Below, one piece after another: positions 1 through 8,490 of a stretch of 32,262 bases of DNA (positions are counted from its first letter, which is position 1; each line of letters opens with the position of its first letter). The position numbers were made by a program, and so were the translations under genes. The DNA is taken from the NCBI GenBank assembly GCA_011374975.1, contig DRNU01000022.1:1-32262 (forward strand). The letters are read 5' to 3'. The DNA is from Gammaproteobacteria bacterium (GTDB taxonomy: Bacteria; Pseudomonadota; Gammaproteobacteria; DSM-19610). The notes under the pieces are model-generated. The model did no database searches, was not told the DNA's origin, and saw nothing but the letters and a program-made list of their open reading frames with translations.

Positions 1-86
1 CAGTCACCTTGTGCATGTGGCCAGGTCAGCATGACGCCGCCCTGTGGCTCCCACTCGGCGGGTAAGCGTGGTTTCGAAGCAGACAT
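1..86 (-). CDS. aguA: Agmatine deiminase, N-terminal fragment cut by window edge
   Basis: Only the first 28 codons are in the window. Reading the minus strand from ATG at 86 gives MSASKPRLPAEWEPQGGVML and then TWPHAQGD. The pattern RLPAEWEPQ...VMLTWPH is the characteristic N-terminus of the agmatine deiminase / peptidyl-arginine deiminase (PPADF) family, which hydrolyses agmatine to N-carbamoylputrescine in the cytoplasm as a step in polyamine synthesis. The catalytic residues lie outside the window. No strong Shine-Dalgarno sequence precedes the ATG, but family alignment from memory favours this start. The terminator at 141-179 separates it from the small secreted protein upstream, so it is probably transcribed from its own promoter between about 87 and 140. 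Confidence 0.8.
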   Translation of the reverse strand, partial: MSASKPRLPAEWEPQGGVMLTWPHAQGD

Positions 87-140
87 GGCAGGGAATTGTA
101 AGCAGGCGGCGGGTGGCTGCGCCAGAGACTTTCGTGCAGA

Positions 141-179
141 TAATAAAAGGCTGCCCTCCCGTCAGCGGGGAGGGCAGCC
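141..179 (-). terminator. Rho-independent terminator after the small secreted protein gene
   Basis: Bases 149-160 and 168-179 form a perfect 12-bp GC-rich stem with a 7-base loop. On the minus strand the stem is followed by TTTTATTA (148 down to 141). It lies about 25 bases past the stop codon of the gene at 203-481, so it should end that transcript before the agmatine deiminase gene. Confidence 0.9.
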
Positions 180-202
180 GGTATTACTTGAAGGTGAAGC
201 GA

Positions 203-481
203 CTACCTGTCGTGCGGTACGACAGAATGAATGACGTACTGGTGTTCGAAGTACACAACGACGTTGTCATAGTCCCAGTGCGTGATCGGCGGTTCGCCCA
301 CCGGACCCTCGCGTCGGCCGGGTTCGCCATACTGCGCCAGCACCTGGTCCATGGTCATGCCGTGGGCGGGTCGCTGTACCGTGGCGTCGGACGCCACCGC
401 ATTCACGAGCAGGGTATCTGCGCCGGCGCTGGTGAAGCACAGGGCGAGCGAAACCAGGAGAAAAGTGCGGATGCGCTGCAT
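203..481 (-). CDS. Small secreted protein of unknown function, BamE-like fold possible
   Basis: A 92-residue protein. The ATG at 481 is chosen because AAGGACC lies just upstream and because it begins a clean signal peptide: MQRIR, a hydrophobic stretch at about residues 6-17, then a likely cleavage after the Ala of SAGA near residue 21. Longer in-frame starts would bury the signal peptide. The mature part is about 70 residues and holds GMTMDQVLAQYGEP followed by a WDYDNVVVYFE segment. A turn GMTxxxVxxxxGxP before beta strands recalls SmpA/BamE-type small envelope proteins, but this is a weak fold-level similarity and I do not recognise a named gene. It is probably periplasmic. It is divergent from lolC and ends at a strong terminator, so it is likely a single-gene transcript. 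Confidence 0.75.
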   Translation of the reverse strand: MQRIRTFLLVSLALCFTSAGADTLLVNAVASDATVQRPAHGMTMDQVLAQYGEPGRREGPVGEPPITHWDYDNVVVYFEHQYVIHSVVPHDR

Positions 482-545
482 GATAGTGGTCCTTATGTCG
501 ATTTGTATGAATACATTAGTTGTTTTCGGCAGCTTGAGCTTGTGA

Positions 546-551
546 TTTAAT
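546..551 (+). promoter_or_regulatory. Candidate -10 box eight bases before the lolC start
   Basis: TTTAAT at 546-551 is separated from the lolC ATG (560) by GCGCCGCT. A weak -35 (TTTTCG) sits 17 bases further upstream. No Shine-Dalgarno sequence is seen before the ATG. If the box is used, transcription would start at or within a base or two of the ATG. The same arrangement occurs at rluC. Confidence 0.35.
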
Positions 552-559
552 GCGCCGCT

Positions 560-1807
560 ATGTTTCGTCCACTGGCCCTCTATATCGGCTTGCGCTATAC
601 CGGCGCGCAACGCCGTAATCACTTCATTTCCTTCATCTCCATGATTTCGATGATCGGCATCGGATTGGGCGTAGCTGCGCTGATCACGGTGCTATCTGTC
701 ATGAACGGCTTCGAACAGGAACTGCGTACCCGCATCCTGGGCATGGCGTCGCACGCCAGCATCAGTGCTTACCAGCAACCATTGGCGGACTGGGAGCAGG
801 CGGCCGAACTGGCCATGCAGAACCCGCAGGTGGTCGGTGTGGCGCCTTATGTCCGTGGTGAAATCATGCTGACGCGCGGCAAAAAGGTCAGCGGCGCGCT
901 GGTAAGGGGCATTTTGCCGGACCGGGAACCGGCTGTTTCCACCGTCGGCGAGCACATGCAGCGCGGCCGGCTGGCGGACCTGCAGCCGGGTGAGTACCGG
1001 ATCATCCTCGGCAGTGCGCTGGCCTCCAGCCTGGGGGCGCGGGTCGGCGACCAGGTCACCATGGTTACGCCACAGGCCAATTTCAGTCCCGCCGGTGTGC
1101 TGCCGCGGCTGCGGCGCTTCCGGGTGACCGGTATTTTCGATGTCGGCATGTACGAATATGACCGTGGCGTGGCGCTGGTGCACCTGGAAGATGCCGCGCG
1201 GCTGTTCAAACTCGGTGACGGGGTAACCGGCATCCGCCTGCGCCTGGAGGACCTGTTCCAGGCCCCGCGCGTGGCACGCGAACTGGCGGCACAGCTGGGT
1301 GGTGCCCTGCGTGTGGAAGACTGGACCCGCCAGCATGCCAATTTCTTCCGCGCCGTACAGACCGAAAAGCGGGTCATGTTCGTCATTCTCACCCTGATTG
1401 TCGCCGTGGCGGCCTTCAACATCGTCTCCACGCTGGTGATGGTGGTGACCGACAAGCGCGCTGACATTGCCATCCTGCGCACCCTGGGCGCCACGCCGGG
1501 CGTGATCCTGCGCATTTTTATGATCCAGGGGGCGTTGATCGGCCTGCTGGGCACGGCGCTGGGCGTGGTCGGCGGGGTAGCGCTGGCGCTGAATGTCGAG
1601 ACCATCGTGCCGGCTATCGAGAAGGCTTTCCATGTGCAGTTTATGCCGGCTGACGTGTACTACATCAGCGACCTGCCTTCAAAGCTGAACTGGCCCGATG
1701 TGTGGCAGATCGGCGTGGTGGCGTTCCTGCTCAGTTTCGTGGCGACACTGTACCCGGCCTGGCGGGCGTCGCGTACCCAGCCGGCCGAGGCGCTGCGTTA
1801 TGAATGA
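560..1807 (+). CDS. lolC: Lipoprotein-releasing ABC transporter permease, LolC/LolE (LolF-like)
   Basis: A 415-residue inner-membrane permease that, with LolD, extracts mature lipoproteins from the inner membrane and passes them to LolA. Visible features are a first membrane helix at about residues 25-50 ([20 protein letters not shown]), a large periplasmic MacB-type domain to about 265, and three more helices at about 270-295, 315-345 and 375-400. The protein ends [10 protein letters not shown] as E. coli LolC does. The loop near residues 173-185 ([14 protein letters not shown]) resembles the LolC region that recruits LolA. The segment near residues 348-375 (IEKAFHVQF...[11 protein letters not shown]) is more like LolE. 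No second permease gene follows, so a homodimeric LolF-type protein is likely. The stop overlaps the lolD start by eight bases, implying coupled translation. Confidence 0.9.
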   Translation: MFRPLALYIGLRYTGAQRRNHFISFISMISMIGIGLGVAALITVLSVMNGFEQELRTRILGMASHASISAYQQPLADWEQAAELAMQNPQVVGVAPYVRGEIMLTRGKKVSGALVRGILPDREPAVSTVGEHMQRGRLADLQPGEYRIILGSALASSLGARVGDQVTMVTPQANFSPAGVLPRLRRFRVTGIFDVGMYEYDRGVALVHLEDAARLFKLGDGVTGIRLRLEDLFQAPRVARELAAQLGGALRVEDWTRQHANFFRAVQTEKRVMFVILTLIVAVAAFNIVSTLVMVVTDKRADIAILRTLGATPGVILRIFMIQGALIGLLGTALGVVGGVALALNVETIVPAIEKAFHVQFMPADVYYISDLPSKLNWPDVWQIGVVAFLLSFVATLYPAWRASRTQPAEALRYE

Positions 1808-2489
1808 CACGCGGACCGTGCTCAGTTGTACCGGGCTGACGCGCACCTTCGCCGAAGGTGAACTCAATGTCAGTGTCCTGCGGGATGTCAGCCTGACGGT
1901 CGAGGCGGGGCAACAGGTGGCTATCGTCGGCAGTTCCGGCAGCGGCAAGAGCACCTTGCTGCATCTGCTGGGCGGGCTGGATCAACCCACCGCCGGTGAT
2001 GTACAGCTGATGGGACAGAACTTCAGTACCCTGAGCGAGGCGCAACGCAGCCGGCTGCGCAATCAGCACCTGGGCTTTGTCTACCAGTTCCATCACCTGT
2101 TACCGGAATTTACTGCGCTGGAGAACATTGCCATGCCGCTGGTTATCCGTGGCGACACTATCGCGCGCGCGCGCGAACAGGCGCTGGATATCCTGGGCAA
2201 GGTCGGGCTGGAAAACCGCGTGGCGCACAAGCCCTCGGAACTGTCAGGCGGCGAACGTCAGCGCGCCGCCGTGGCGCGTGCGCTGGTCACCGGGCCGGAT
2301 TGTGTGCTGGCCGACGAACCGACCGGCAACCTGGACCGGCGTAATGCGGAGCAGGTCTACCAGTTGATGCTGGAGCTGAACCGCGAGCTGAATACCAGTT
2401 TCGTCGTGGTGACACATGACCCTGACATGGCCGGGCGTATGGACGTGGTGTGGCAGTTGGATGATGGTCGGTTGAATACCGGCAGCTAA
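1800..2489 (+). CDS. lolD: Lipoprotein-releasing system ATP-binding protein LolD
   Basis: A 229-residue cytoplasmic ABC ATPase that powers lipoprotein release by the Lol permease. The ATG at 1800 is inside the end of the permease gene (ATGAATGA overlap), the usual arrangement for coupled translation, and gives the family's normal length. Walker A is GSSGSGKST at residues 44-52, the Q-loop Gln is at 96 ([11 protein letters not shown], typical of LolD), the signature LSGGERQ is at 148-154, Walker [13 protein letters not shown] starts at 168, and the H-loop is in VVVTHDPD. Nothing essential is missing. Many gammaproteobacteria have lolE directly downstream. Here an inverted repeat and the oppositely oriented purT follow instead. 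Confidence 0.96.
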   Translation: MNDTRTVLSCTGLTRTFAEGELNVSVLRDVSLTVEAGQQVAIVGSSGSGKSTLLHLLGGLDQPTAGDVQLMGQNFSTLSEAQRSRLRNQHLGFVYQFHHLLPEFTALENIAMPLVIRGDTIARAREQALDILGKVGLENRVAHKPSELSGGERQRAAVARALVTGPDCVLADEPTGNLDRRNAEQVYQLMLELNRELNTSFVVVTHDPDMAGRMDVVWQLDDGRLNTGS

Positions 2490-2499
2490 AAGAATATCC

Positions 2500-2567
2500 C
2501 TCGCCAAGGCGCAAAGACCGCAAAGTTTTAACAACTAAAAACTTTGCGATCTTTGCGTCTTGGCGAG
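2500..2567. repeat. 30-bp imperfect inverted repeat, dispersed-repeat type
   Basis: Arms 2500-2529 and 2538-2567 match in 28 of 30 positions around an 8-base loop. The arm contains CTCGCCAAGGCGCAAAGA, a sequence type I recall as a dispersed intergenic repeat in several bacterial genomes. It lies between the convergent lolD and purT genes, so it may also act as a two-way terminator: the arms end in TTTT and AAAA next to the loop, not in a classical U tail. Confidence 0.75.
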
Positions 2568-2605
2568 AGGACAAGCTTATTTGCGCACAAGTACAGACAA
2601 GGTTA

Positions 2606-3808
2606 TTAACCCGCCGCCACCGGTCTGACCAGCCCCGCCGCCTGCCTGGCCCGTGCACGGCTATCCTCCACATCATCACCGTAAGCCAGGGCAACGCCCA
2701 TACGCCGGCGCTCGAAAGCTTCAGGTTTGCCGAACAGGCGTAAATCAGTGCGTGGTACGGCCAGCGCCTGTTCGACAGCGTCAAAGCTGATACCCGTTGC
2801 ATCCATAGCACCGTAGATGACAGCACTGGCCCCCGGGTTGCGCAATGTAGTATCGACCGGCAGGCCGAGGATGGCGCGGGCATGCAGTTCAAACTCGTTC
2901 TGCCACTGGGTGACCATGGTAACCATGCCGGTGTCATGCGGGCGCGGGCTGACTTCGCTGAACCAGACTTCGTCACCGGCAATAAACAGCTCCACACCGA
3001 ACAGGCCGCAGCCGCCGAGGTTGTCGGTCACCGCGCGCGCGATATCCCGGGATTTCTGCAATGCTGTTTCACTCATGGCCTGCGGTTGCCAGCTTTCCAC
3101 ATAGTCGCCGTTTTTCTGGATGTGGCCGACCGGTGCACAGAAGGTGGTTTCGATATTGCCTTCCGCGTTACGGGCACGCACGGTAAGCAGTGTAATCTCG
3201 TAGTCGAAATTGATCATCGCCTCGACGATGACGCGGCCGCTGTCGACCCGTCCGCCGCTCCTGGCATAGTCCCAGGCTTTGGCGACATCGGCGGGGCCTT
3301 CGATCAGCGACTGCCCCTTGCCGGACGAGGACATAACAGGCTTGACGATACAGGGATAACCGATACCCGCGTCGATAGCCGCCTGTATCTGTTCCAGGCT
3401 TTCCGCAAAGGCGTAGCCCGAGGTGGGCAAGCCCAGTTCCTCTGCGGCGAGCCGGCGGATACCCTCGCGGTTCATGGTCAGTTGCGTGGCGCGCGCCACC
3501 GGCACCACCGTTGCCAGACCGTCGCGTTCGATGTCTGCCAGCGTGGCCGTGGACAGGGCTTCAATCTCGGGCACGATAAGCTGCGGGCGCTCAAATTCCA
3601 CCAGTGCGCGCAACGCGGCGCCGTCGGTCATGTCGATGACATGCGCACGGTGGGCAACCTGGTGGCCGGGTGCATTGGCGTAACGGTCTACTGCGATAAC
3701 CTCCACACCGAGCCGTTGCAGGGCGATGATGACTTCCTTGCCGAGTTCGCCGCTGCCCAGCAGCATGACCCGGGTAGCACCGGGCGAGAGAGGGGTTCCG
3801 ATTTTCAT
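2606..3808 (-). CDS. purT: Formate-dependent phosphoribosylglycinamide formyltransferase
   Basis: A 400-residue ATP-grasp enzyme that uses formate and ATP to formylate glycinamide ribonucleotide in purine synthesis, an alternative to the folate-dependent PurN. The N-terminal Rossmann-like part has [11 protein letters not shown] at about residues 16-26 and the ...EIEAL motif near 100, typical of PurT. The central ATP-grasp part has [15 protein letters not shown] near 153-167. The metal/phosphate region [18 protein letters not shown] lies near 277-294. Length and start match the family (E. coli PurT is about 392 residues). It stands alone, convergent with lolD, and 36 bases separate its start from the end of the transglycosylase gene upstream on the same strand, so the two may be co-transcribed. 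Confidence 0.96.
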   Translation of the reverse strand: MKIGTPLSPGATRVMLLGSGELGKEVIIALQRLGVEVIAVDRYANAPGHQVAHRAHVIDMTDGAALRALVEFERPQLIVPEIEALSTATLADIERDGLATVVPVARATQLTMNREGIRRLAAEELGLPTSGYAFAESLEQIQAAIDAGIGYPCIVKPVMSSSGKGQSLIEGPADVAKAWDYARSGGRVDSGRVIVEAMINFDYEITLLTVRARNAEGNIETTFCAPVGHIQKNGDYVESWQPQAMSETALQKSRDIARAVTDNLGGCGLFGVELFIAGDEVWFSEVSPRPHDTGMVTMVTQWQNEFELHARAILGLPVDTTLRNPGASAVIYGAMDATGISFDAVEQALAVPRTDLRLFGKPEAFERRRMGVALAYGDDVEDSRARARQAAGLVRPVAAG

Positions 3809-3844
3809 TGAAGTTTTATCCCAGAATGGTTGGCGGGCTTATTG

Positions 3845-4468
3845 TCAGAAAAACCACCCGCCCTTGTCCAGGGAATCCTCGCACTGCTTGAGCTGTGCGC
3901 GGTAGCGTTTGGCGCGGGCATCGACCTTGCGCGCCACTTTTATCAGCCACGCCTTCTTCTTGTAGGTCTTGCGTTTGAAGCCGCCGTGGCCCTCGTGGTA
4001 GGCCAGGTACTGGCTGTAGGCGTCCCATTTGGAAATCCCCAGCTTGCGGTGCGAGACACTGCCATACCAGCCGATAAAGTCCACCACGTCGTCGAAATCA
4101 TCGCGGTCGGCCCACATGCGCCCGGTGGATTCCAGGTACCAGTCCCAGGTCGAATCCTTGATCTGCCCGTAGCCGTAGGCCGATGACAGGCGGGTCCAGG
4201 GGATCACCCACAGCAGTTTTTTGCGGGGCGGCTTGGCATCGTGCACGAAGCGCGATTCCTGGTAGATGATAGCCAGCTGCACGTGCACCGGCACGCCCCA
4301 TTTCTCGTAGCTGTCGTTGGCGGCGCTGTACCAGTCATCCTTTTCGTTGAAAATCTCGCAGCTGTCGGCGAGATTGGACGGTGGCGTGGTGGCGCAGGAC
4401 AGCAGAATCCCTGCGCTGCCCACTAGCAGTGCAGTGAAGTAGAAACGGATTTTTCGCGAGAGGGACAT
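3845..4468 (-). CDS. Lytic transglycosylase SLT-domain lipoprotein
   Basis: A 207-residue putative murein lytic transglycosylase. The N-terminus is a lipoprotein signal: basic start, hydrophobic core, lipobox LLSC with Cys25 and then ATTPPS. The SLT-type catalytic motif is AIIYQESRF with the likely catalytic Glu at residue 71, followed by the usual YGYGQIKDSTWDWY near 101-115. The C-terminal 40 residues are rich in Lys and Arg. It should be anchored in an envelope membrane facing the periplasm and cleave glycan strands between MurNAc and GlcNAc. The ATG at 4468 is preferred; a GTG one codon earlier is possible. The upstream Shine-Dalgarno match is poor. The named subfamily cannot be assigned from sequence alone. 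Confidence 0.85.
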   Translation of the reverse strand: MSLSRKIRFYFTALLVGSAGILLSCATTPPSNLADSCEIFNEKDDWYSAANDSYEKWGVPVHVQLAIIYQESRFVHDAKPPRKKLLWVIPWTRLSSAYGYGQIKDSTWDWYLESTGRMWADRDDFDDVVDFIGWYGSVSHRKLGISKWDAYSQYLAYHEGHGGFKRKTYKKKAWLIKVARKVDARAKRYRAQLKQCEDSLDKGGWFF

Positions 4469-4545
4469 CACGCGCGAAGCTTAGCAGATTTCGCGCGTTA
4501 TACGTTAGCTTTATACGCTAACTCAATGTATTAATAGGTACTTAT

Positions 4546-4577
4546 CCCGTCATCCCGACCCTTGCCGGAATGACGGG
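4546..4577. repeat. GTCATTCCGG-type dispersed repeat, single hairpin copy
   Basis: Arms 4546-4557 and 4566-4577 (CCCGTCATCCCG / CGGAATGACGGG) pair with one mismatch. The same GTCATYCCGG...CCGGAATGAC core recurs at 13629-13698 and 19412-19480. It lies just past the stop of the outer-membrane protein gene on the minus strand and could also act as its transcript end. Confidence 0.8.
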
Positions 4578-4583
4578 AATTAC

Positions 4584-5339
4584 TCAGAAGTGCAGGTACA
4601 GGCCTGCATACGGGCCATCGAATTCAATATCTGCGTAGGAGCCGTCGAAATCATCGAGGTCAAGCTTGATTTTGCGGTAGCCCGCATCGAGACCCACACG
4701 CCACGGTGACGAGTAGGTGACACGCACGGTGAAATCGTAGAAGTCGCTGTCCTGGTAGGTCACGTAGGAACCGTCAGCACTGACCGACAGGCCGCTGAAC
4801 GGCAGGTCGACACCGACACCGGCGTAAGCCATCGGTACCCAGCCGGATACGTCGGCACTCTCGGTACCCGATATCGCACCGGTTATCGACCCCTTGCTGT
4901 CGATGTACTTGGCGTTCAGGCCGAGGTCGAGGTTGACCACATTGTCCAGCACACTGTAGTACAGCGTGATATCGGTCTGGTCCAGCTGCACGTCACTGCG
5001 GACCGCTTCGTTGGCCTGGAAGGTGATGTTACCGTAGGTGACGGTTTGCGATATGACGCCGTTGGCGTCTTCATCAATATCCGTTTTGCTGATTTTGACA
5101 TTGGGCAGGAACGGTACCGGGTGTTCCAGGATGACATAGAAGTATCCCAGGTTGCCGTTGTCGTAACCCAGTTCATCGTTCACATCGATATCGTTGGAAG
5201 ACAACTTTGTTTTGTAGCGAGCGGTGCCGCTGATGTCGTAGTCCCAGTAATTGGCGCCGATTCTCACACCCAGGGTGTCAGCGCCGGACAGGGCGGGAAG
5301 TAATAGTGCTGCTGTTGCAGCAGTCAGTGACAAACGCAT
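4584..5339 (-). CDS. Outer-membrane beta-barrel protein, TIGR04219-like
   Basis: A 251-residue predicted outer-membrane protein. The ATG at 5339 is chosen because AAGGAG lies about 8 bases upstream and because it starts a good signal peptide (MRLSLTAATAALLLPALSGA, cleavage about residue 20). The mature protein alternates polar and hydrophobic residues in many short strands, has Gly/Tyr/Asp-rich turns (GANYWDYD, VGLDAGYRKIKLDL) and ends in LYLHF, the terminal Phe expected by the BAM machinery. The overall pattern fits the TIGR04219 family of small barrels, whose role is unknown to me. It is divergent from comEC, with 113 bases between the two starts. The function is not predictable; a porin-like or structural role is a guess. 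Confidence 0.8.
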   Translation of the reverse strand: MRLSLTAATAALLLPALSGADTLGVRIGANYWDYDISGTARYKTKLSSNDIDVNDELGYDNGNLGYFYVILEHPVPFLPNVKISKTDIDEDANGVISQTVTYGNITFQANEAVRSDVQLDQTDITLYYSVLDNVVNLDLGLNAKYIDSKGSITGAISGTESADVSGWVPMAYAGVGVDLPFSGLSVSADGSYVTYQDSDFYDFTVRVTYSSPWRVGLDAGYRKIKLDLDDFDGSYADIEFDGPYAGLYLHF

Positions 5340-5452
5340 GGTACAGACTCCTTGTTGCCCGAAATTCATTGGGCTAGCATAGCGCAAACCCGGAAATGAG
5401 AACGGGTTCACATTTGTAGTCAAACAGCGACAAAAAAGGTTTCAGGGATGAA

Positions 5453-7771
5453 ATGTTTTTTTCGGCGCTGATGTTTCTAGTCGGCATCTGTCTTTATTTC
5501 TATAGCCCGGCGCCACCGGGCTACGGGTATCTGTGTGCGCTGGCCGGTGTGCCGTTGCTCCTGTCCCGACAGCCTGTACTGCGTTTGACCGGGGTGCTCG
5601 CTGCCGGCGTGTTGTGGGCCGGCTGGCAGGCAATGCAGGTGACACAGCTCCGCTTGCCGACCGGGCTCGAAGGCCGGGACATAACTGTGCAGGGTGTCGT
5701 GCAGGGCTTGCCCGAGCACACAGGCCCGCAACAGCTGCGCTTTGAGTTTCATATCGAGCGGCTCGACGATGCCGGTGAATGGCGCGCACTCGCGCTACCG
5801 GTTCGACTCACCTGGTACAGGCATGCACCGGTGTTACACCCGGGTGAACGCTGGCAGTTAAAGCTGCGCCTCAAACACCCGCGTGGTTTCTCCAACCCGG
5901 GAGGTTTCGACTACGAACGCTGGCTGTTTGCACAACGAATCCGGGCGACCGGCTATGTACGTACAGATAACAGCAACCGTCGCCTGGCAGACACGGGCGC
6001 TCACCCCGTACAGCGGTTACGCCAACACCTGGCGGCACAGCTGGAACAGGTGGATACCACGCCGCAGACACGTGCCCTGTTGCGCGGGCTTGGCATCGGC
6101 GATCGCAGCAGTATGTCAGCGGGGCAGTGGCGGGTATTGCGGGATACCGGCACCAGTCATCTGCTGGCCATTTCCGGTTTGCATATCGGCATGGTGGCGG
6201 GACTGGCATTTCTTGTCACGCGCAGAGCCTGGGCACGGCTACGGCTGACAGAGCGCTGGCCGGCCCCGCGTGTCGCTGCGCTGGCAGCGATGCTGGCGGC
6301 GCTGGTCTATGCCATGCTGGCCGGTTTCCAGGTGCCGGCGCAGCGTGCACTGGTGATGGTCTGCATCTGGAGCCTGGCGCTGCTGTGGAACGGTCGCGCC
6401 GATCCCTGGCGGGTCTGGAGCCTGGCCTTGCTGGCGGTGTTGCTGCTCGACCCGCTGTCGGTACTGGGCGCAGGTTTCTGGCTATCGTTTGCTGCCGTGG
6501 CGCTGATCTTCCTGTTGACACTGGGCCGGCACGGCAGGCGTACCCGCCTGCAGCGCCTGTCAGGCGTGCAACTCGGGCTGGTGTTCGGGCTGACACCGCT
6601 GCTCTGGCTGTGGTTTCAACAACTGTCCCTGAGCGCACCGCTGGCCAATCTGGTTGCCATTCCCTGGGTGGGTTTCCTGGTGGTGCCTCTGCTGCTGTCA
6701 GGCTTGCTGCTGCTACCGCTGGTCCCTGGCCTTGCTGACTGGCTGCTGGGCATGGCGGCACACAGCCTGTCGGCGCTGTGGTGGTTACTGGAGCAACTGG
6801 CGGCATTACCGGTGGGGCTGTGGCAGGCGCCGCCGGCCAGCGCGGCCTGGTTGCTGCTGTTCGGTGTGGCTACGCTGTGTTTACTGCTACCGGCGGCGCT
6901 GCGTTTGCTACCGGTGGCGGTGTTGCTGATCCTGCCGGTATTTTCGCTGCAGACCCCGCGCCCGGCGGCAGGCGACCTGTGGCTGACACTGCTGGATGTG
7001 GGGCAGGGCCTGGCGCTGGTGCTGGAGACCCGCGATCACCTGCTGGTGTACGATACCGGGCCGGCCTTCCGCAGCGGTTTCAACACCGGCGACGCGGTCA
7101 TTGCGCCGTACCTGGTGCAACGCGGCTACCGGCATATCGACCGCCTGGTTATCAGCCATTCGGATAATGACCACAGCGGTGGCGCCGCCAGCCTGTTCGA
7201 ACAATTCGATGTTTTCAGTGTGCAGGGCGGTGAGCCGGAAAAAATCACCTGGGCGCGCTCCACGCGTTGCCGGGCCGGGCAACGCTGGGTATGGGACGAG
7301 GTCAGCTTCGAATATCTTGCGCCCTTTGCACAGCGTACGGGCAATAACGCCTCCTGTGTGCTGCGCATCGAGACCGCGGCGGGGCGCGTGGTGCTGTTGC
7401 CGGGCGATATCGAGCAGGGCGTCGAAAGACAGCTGCTCAAGCGCCGGCGGCCGGAACTGGCGGCCGATATCCTGGTCGTGCCGCACCACGGCAGCCGGAC
7501 CTCCTCAAGCGCGGAATTCATTGCGGCAGTCCGGCCCGGGCTGGCACTGTTCGCGGTGGGCTACCGCAACCGCTTCGGCTTTCCGAAAGCCGATGTGCAG
7601 GCGCGCTACCGGGCTGCCGGCGCCACGCTGATCGACACCGCCCGCAGCGGGGCGGTCCACATCCGCCTGGAAACCGGCCGCCGGCCGGACCCGGCCGGTT
7701 ACCGGCACCGGAACGCGCCGGTCTGGAGCCGCGTGCCGCCTGCCGCACCGGAATCCGTGCAACGACACTGA
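5453..7771 (+). CDS. comEC: DNA internalization competence protein ComEC/Rec2
   Basis: A 772-residue polytopic inner-membrane protein that forms the channel for transforming single-stranded DNA. An N-terminal soluble ComEC domain (about residues 25-180) with the FSNPGGFDYERWLF motif is followed by the competence domain. That domain has GLGIGDRSSMS near 212 and LLAISGLHIGMVAG near 235, then many hydrophobic helices to about 500. The C-terminal metallo-beta-lactamase-like domain starts about 510 (LLDVGQGLALVLET) and has the intact metal motif SHSDNDHSGG with His569, Asp571, Asp573 and His574, plus VPHHGSRTSS. The gene is therefore full length with a conserved putative nuclease site. GGGATGA precedes the ATG. 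Its place just ahead of exbB/exbD follows the Pseudomonas order. Natural competence is possible but not shown by this gene alone. Confidence 0.95.
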   Translation: MFFSALMFLVGICLYFYSPAPPGYGYLCALAGVPLLLSRQPVLRLTGVLAAGVLWAGWQAMQVTQLRLPTGLEGRDITVQGVVQGLPEHTGPQQLRFEFHIERLDDAGEWRALALPVRLTWYRHAPVLHPGERWQLKLRLKHPRGFSNPGGFDYERWLFAQRIRATGYVRTDNSNRRLADTGAHPVQRLRQHLAAQLEQVDTTPQTRALLRGLGIGDRSSMSAGQWRVLRDTGTSHLLAISGLHIGMVAGLAFLVTRRAWARLRLTERWPAPRVAALAAMLAALVYAMLAGFQVPAQRALVMVCIWSLALLWNGRADPWRVWSLALLAVLLLDPLSVLGAGFWLSFAAVALIFLLTLGRHGRRTRLQRLSGVQLGLVFGLTPLLWLWFQQLSLSAPLANLVAIPWVGFLVVPLLLSGLLLLPLVPGLADWLLGMAAHSLSALWWLLEQLAALPVGLWQAPPASAAWLLLFGVATLCLLLPAALRLLPVAVLLILPVFSLQTPRPAAGDLWLTLLDVGQGLALVLETRDHLLVYDTGPAFRSGFNTGDAVIAPYLVQRGYRHIDRLVISHSDNDHSGGAASLFEQFDVFSVQGGEPEKITWARSTRCRAGQRWVWDEVSFEYLAPFAQRTGNNASCVLRIETAAGRVVLLPGDIEQGVERQLLKRRRPELAADILVVPHHGSRTSSSAEFIAAVRPGLALFAVGYRNRFGFPKADVQARYRAAGATLIDTARSGAVHIRLETGRRPDPAGYRHRNAPVWSRVPPAAPESVQRH

Positions 7772-7776
7772 AAGCA

Positions 7777-7805
7777 TTCGTATTTTCGCCCGGATCAAGT
7801 ATCAT
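7777..7805 (+). promoter_or_regulatory. Candidate sigma70 promoter for exbB-exbD-msbA-lpxK operon
   Basis: TTCGTA at 7777-7782 and TATCAT at 7800-7805 are spaced by 17 bases, in the 83-base gap after comEC. Only about half of the -35 positions fit consensus. A perfect 14-base palindrome GTCCCGGCCGGGAC lies at 7818-7831, just downstream, and could be an operator or chance. Confidence 0.35.
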
Positions 7806-7854
7806 TCCCCCGCATTCGTCCCGGCCGGGACTCACAGGAAAAGGATGACATTGC

Positions 7855-8490
7855 GTGTTTGAACTGGTTACCGCGGGTGGCTGGCTGATGGCCCCCATTA
7901 TCGCCTGTTCCGTTATCGCCTTTGCGATTATTGCCGAACGTCTGTGGACCCTGCGCGTCAAGCGGGTGATTCCACGCCAGCTGGTCGCCCAGGTCTGGGA
8001 CTGGGCCAAGGAAAAGAAGCTCGACGTGGAGCGTATGCAGACCCTGCGTTCCAGTTCCCCGCTGGGGCGTATCCTGGCCGCGGGCCTGAGTAACCGTAAT
8101 GCCAGCCGCGAGATCATGAAGGAGGCCATCGAGGACACCGGCCGCCACGTGGTGCACGAGCTGGAACGCTACATCAATACCCTCGGCACCATCGCCGCGA
8201 TCTCACCGCTGCTGGGCCTGCTGGGTACCGTGATCGGCATGATCAAGGTGTTCTCCGCCATTACCACCCAGGGCGTGGGCAACCCCAGCGCCCTGGCGGG
8301 CGGTATTTCGGAAGCCCTCATCACAACGGCCGCCGGCATGGTGGTCGCCATCCCGACACTGATGTTCTACCGCTATTTCCGCGGCAAGGTCAACATGCTG
8401 GTAATCCGCATGGAGCAGCAGGCACTGCGCATGGTCGAAGTGCTGCACGGACAACGCAGCCGCGACAGCGTGATCGAGGATGCGATGTGA
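7855..8490 (+). CDS. exbB: ExbB/TolQ/MotA-family proton channel protein
   Basis: A 211-residue inner-membrane protein of the proton-channel family that energizes outer-membrane or envelope processes. The likely start is GTG at 7855, with AAGGAT upstream. Three membrane helices are visible, at about residues 5-30, 112-136 and 155-180, with the large cytoplasmic loop between helices 1 and 2. The conserved family signature lies in TLGTIAAISPLLGLLGTVIG and in the third-helix run ALITTAAGMVVAIPTL. It overlaps exbD by four bases (GTGA). It could be called TolQ-like, but no tolA, tolB or pal follows. The same position next to comEC and lpxK is known in Pseudomonas, where this pair is a separate ExbBD-like set of uncertain partner. 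Confidence 0.9.
   Translation: MFELVTAGGWLMAPIIACSVIAFAIIAERLWTLRVKRVIPRQLVAQVWDWAKEKKLDVERMQTLRSSSPLGRILAAGLSNRNASREIMKEAIEDTGRHVVHELERYINTLGTIAAISPLLGLLGTVIGMIKVFSAITTQGVGNPSALAGGISEALITTAAGMVVAIPTLMFYRYFRGKVNMLVIRMEQQALRMVEVLHGQRSRDSVIEDAM

Noticed and set aside
2168-2180. Alternating CG tract inside lolD, possible Z-DNA or control element
   Set aside because: It encodes ordinary Ala-Arg codons in frame and is short in a GC-rich gene.
2882-3811. Open frame of about 300 codons opposite purT
   Set aside because: Shadow of purT, without motifs or an upstream ribosome site.
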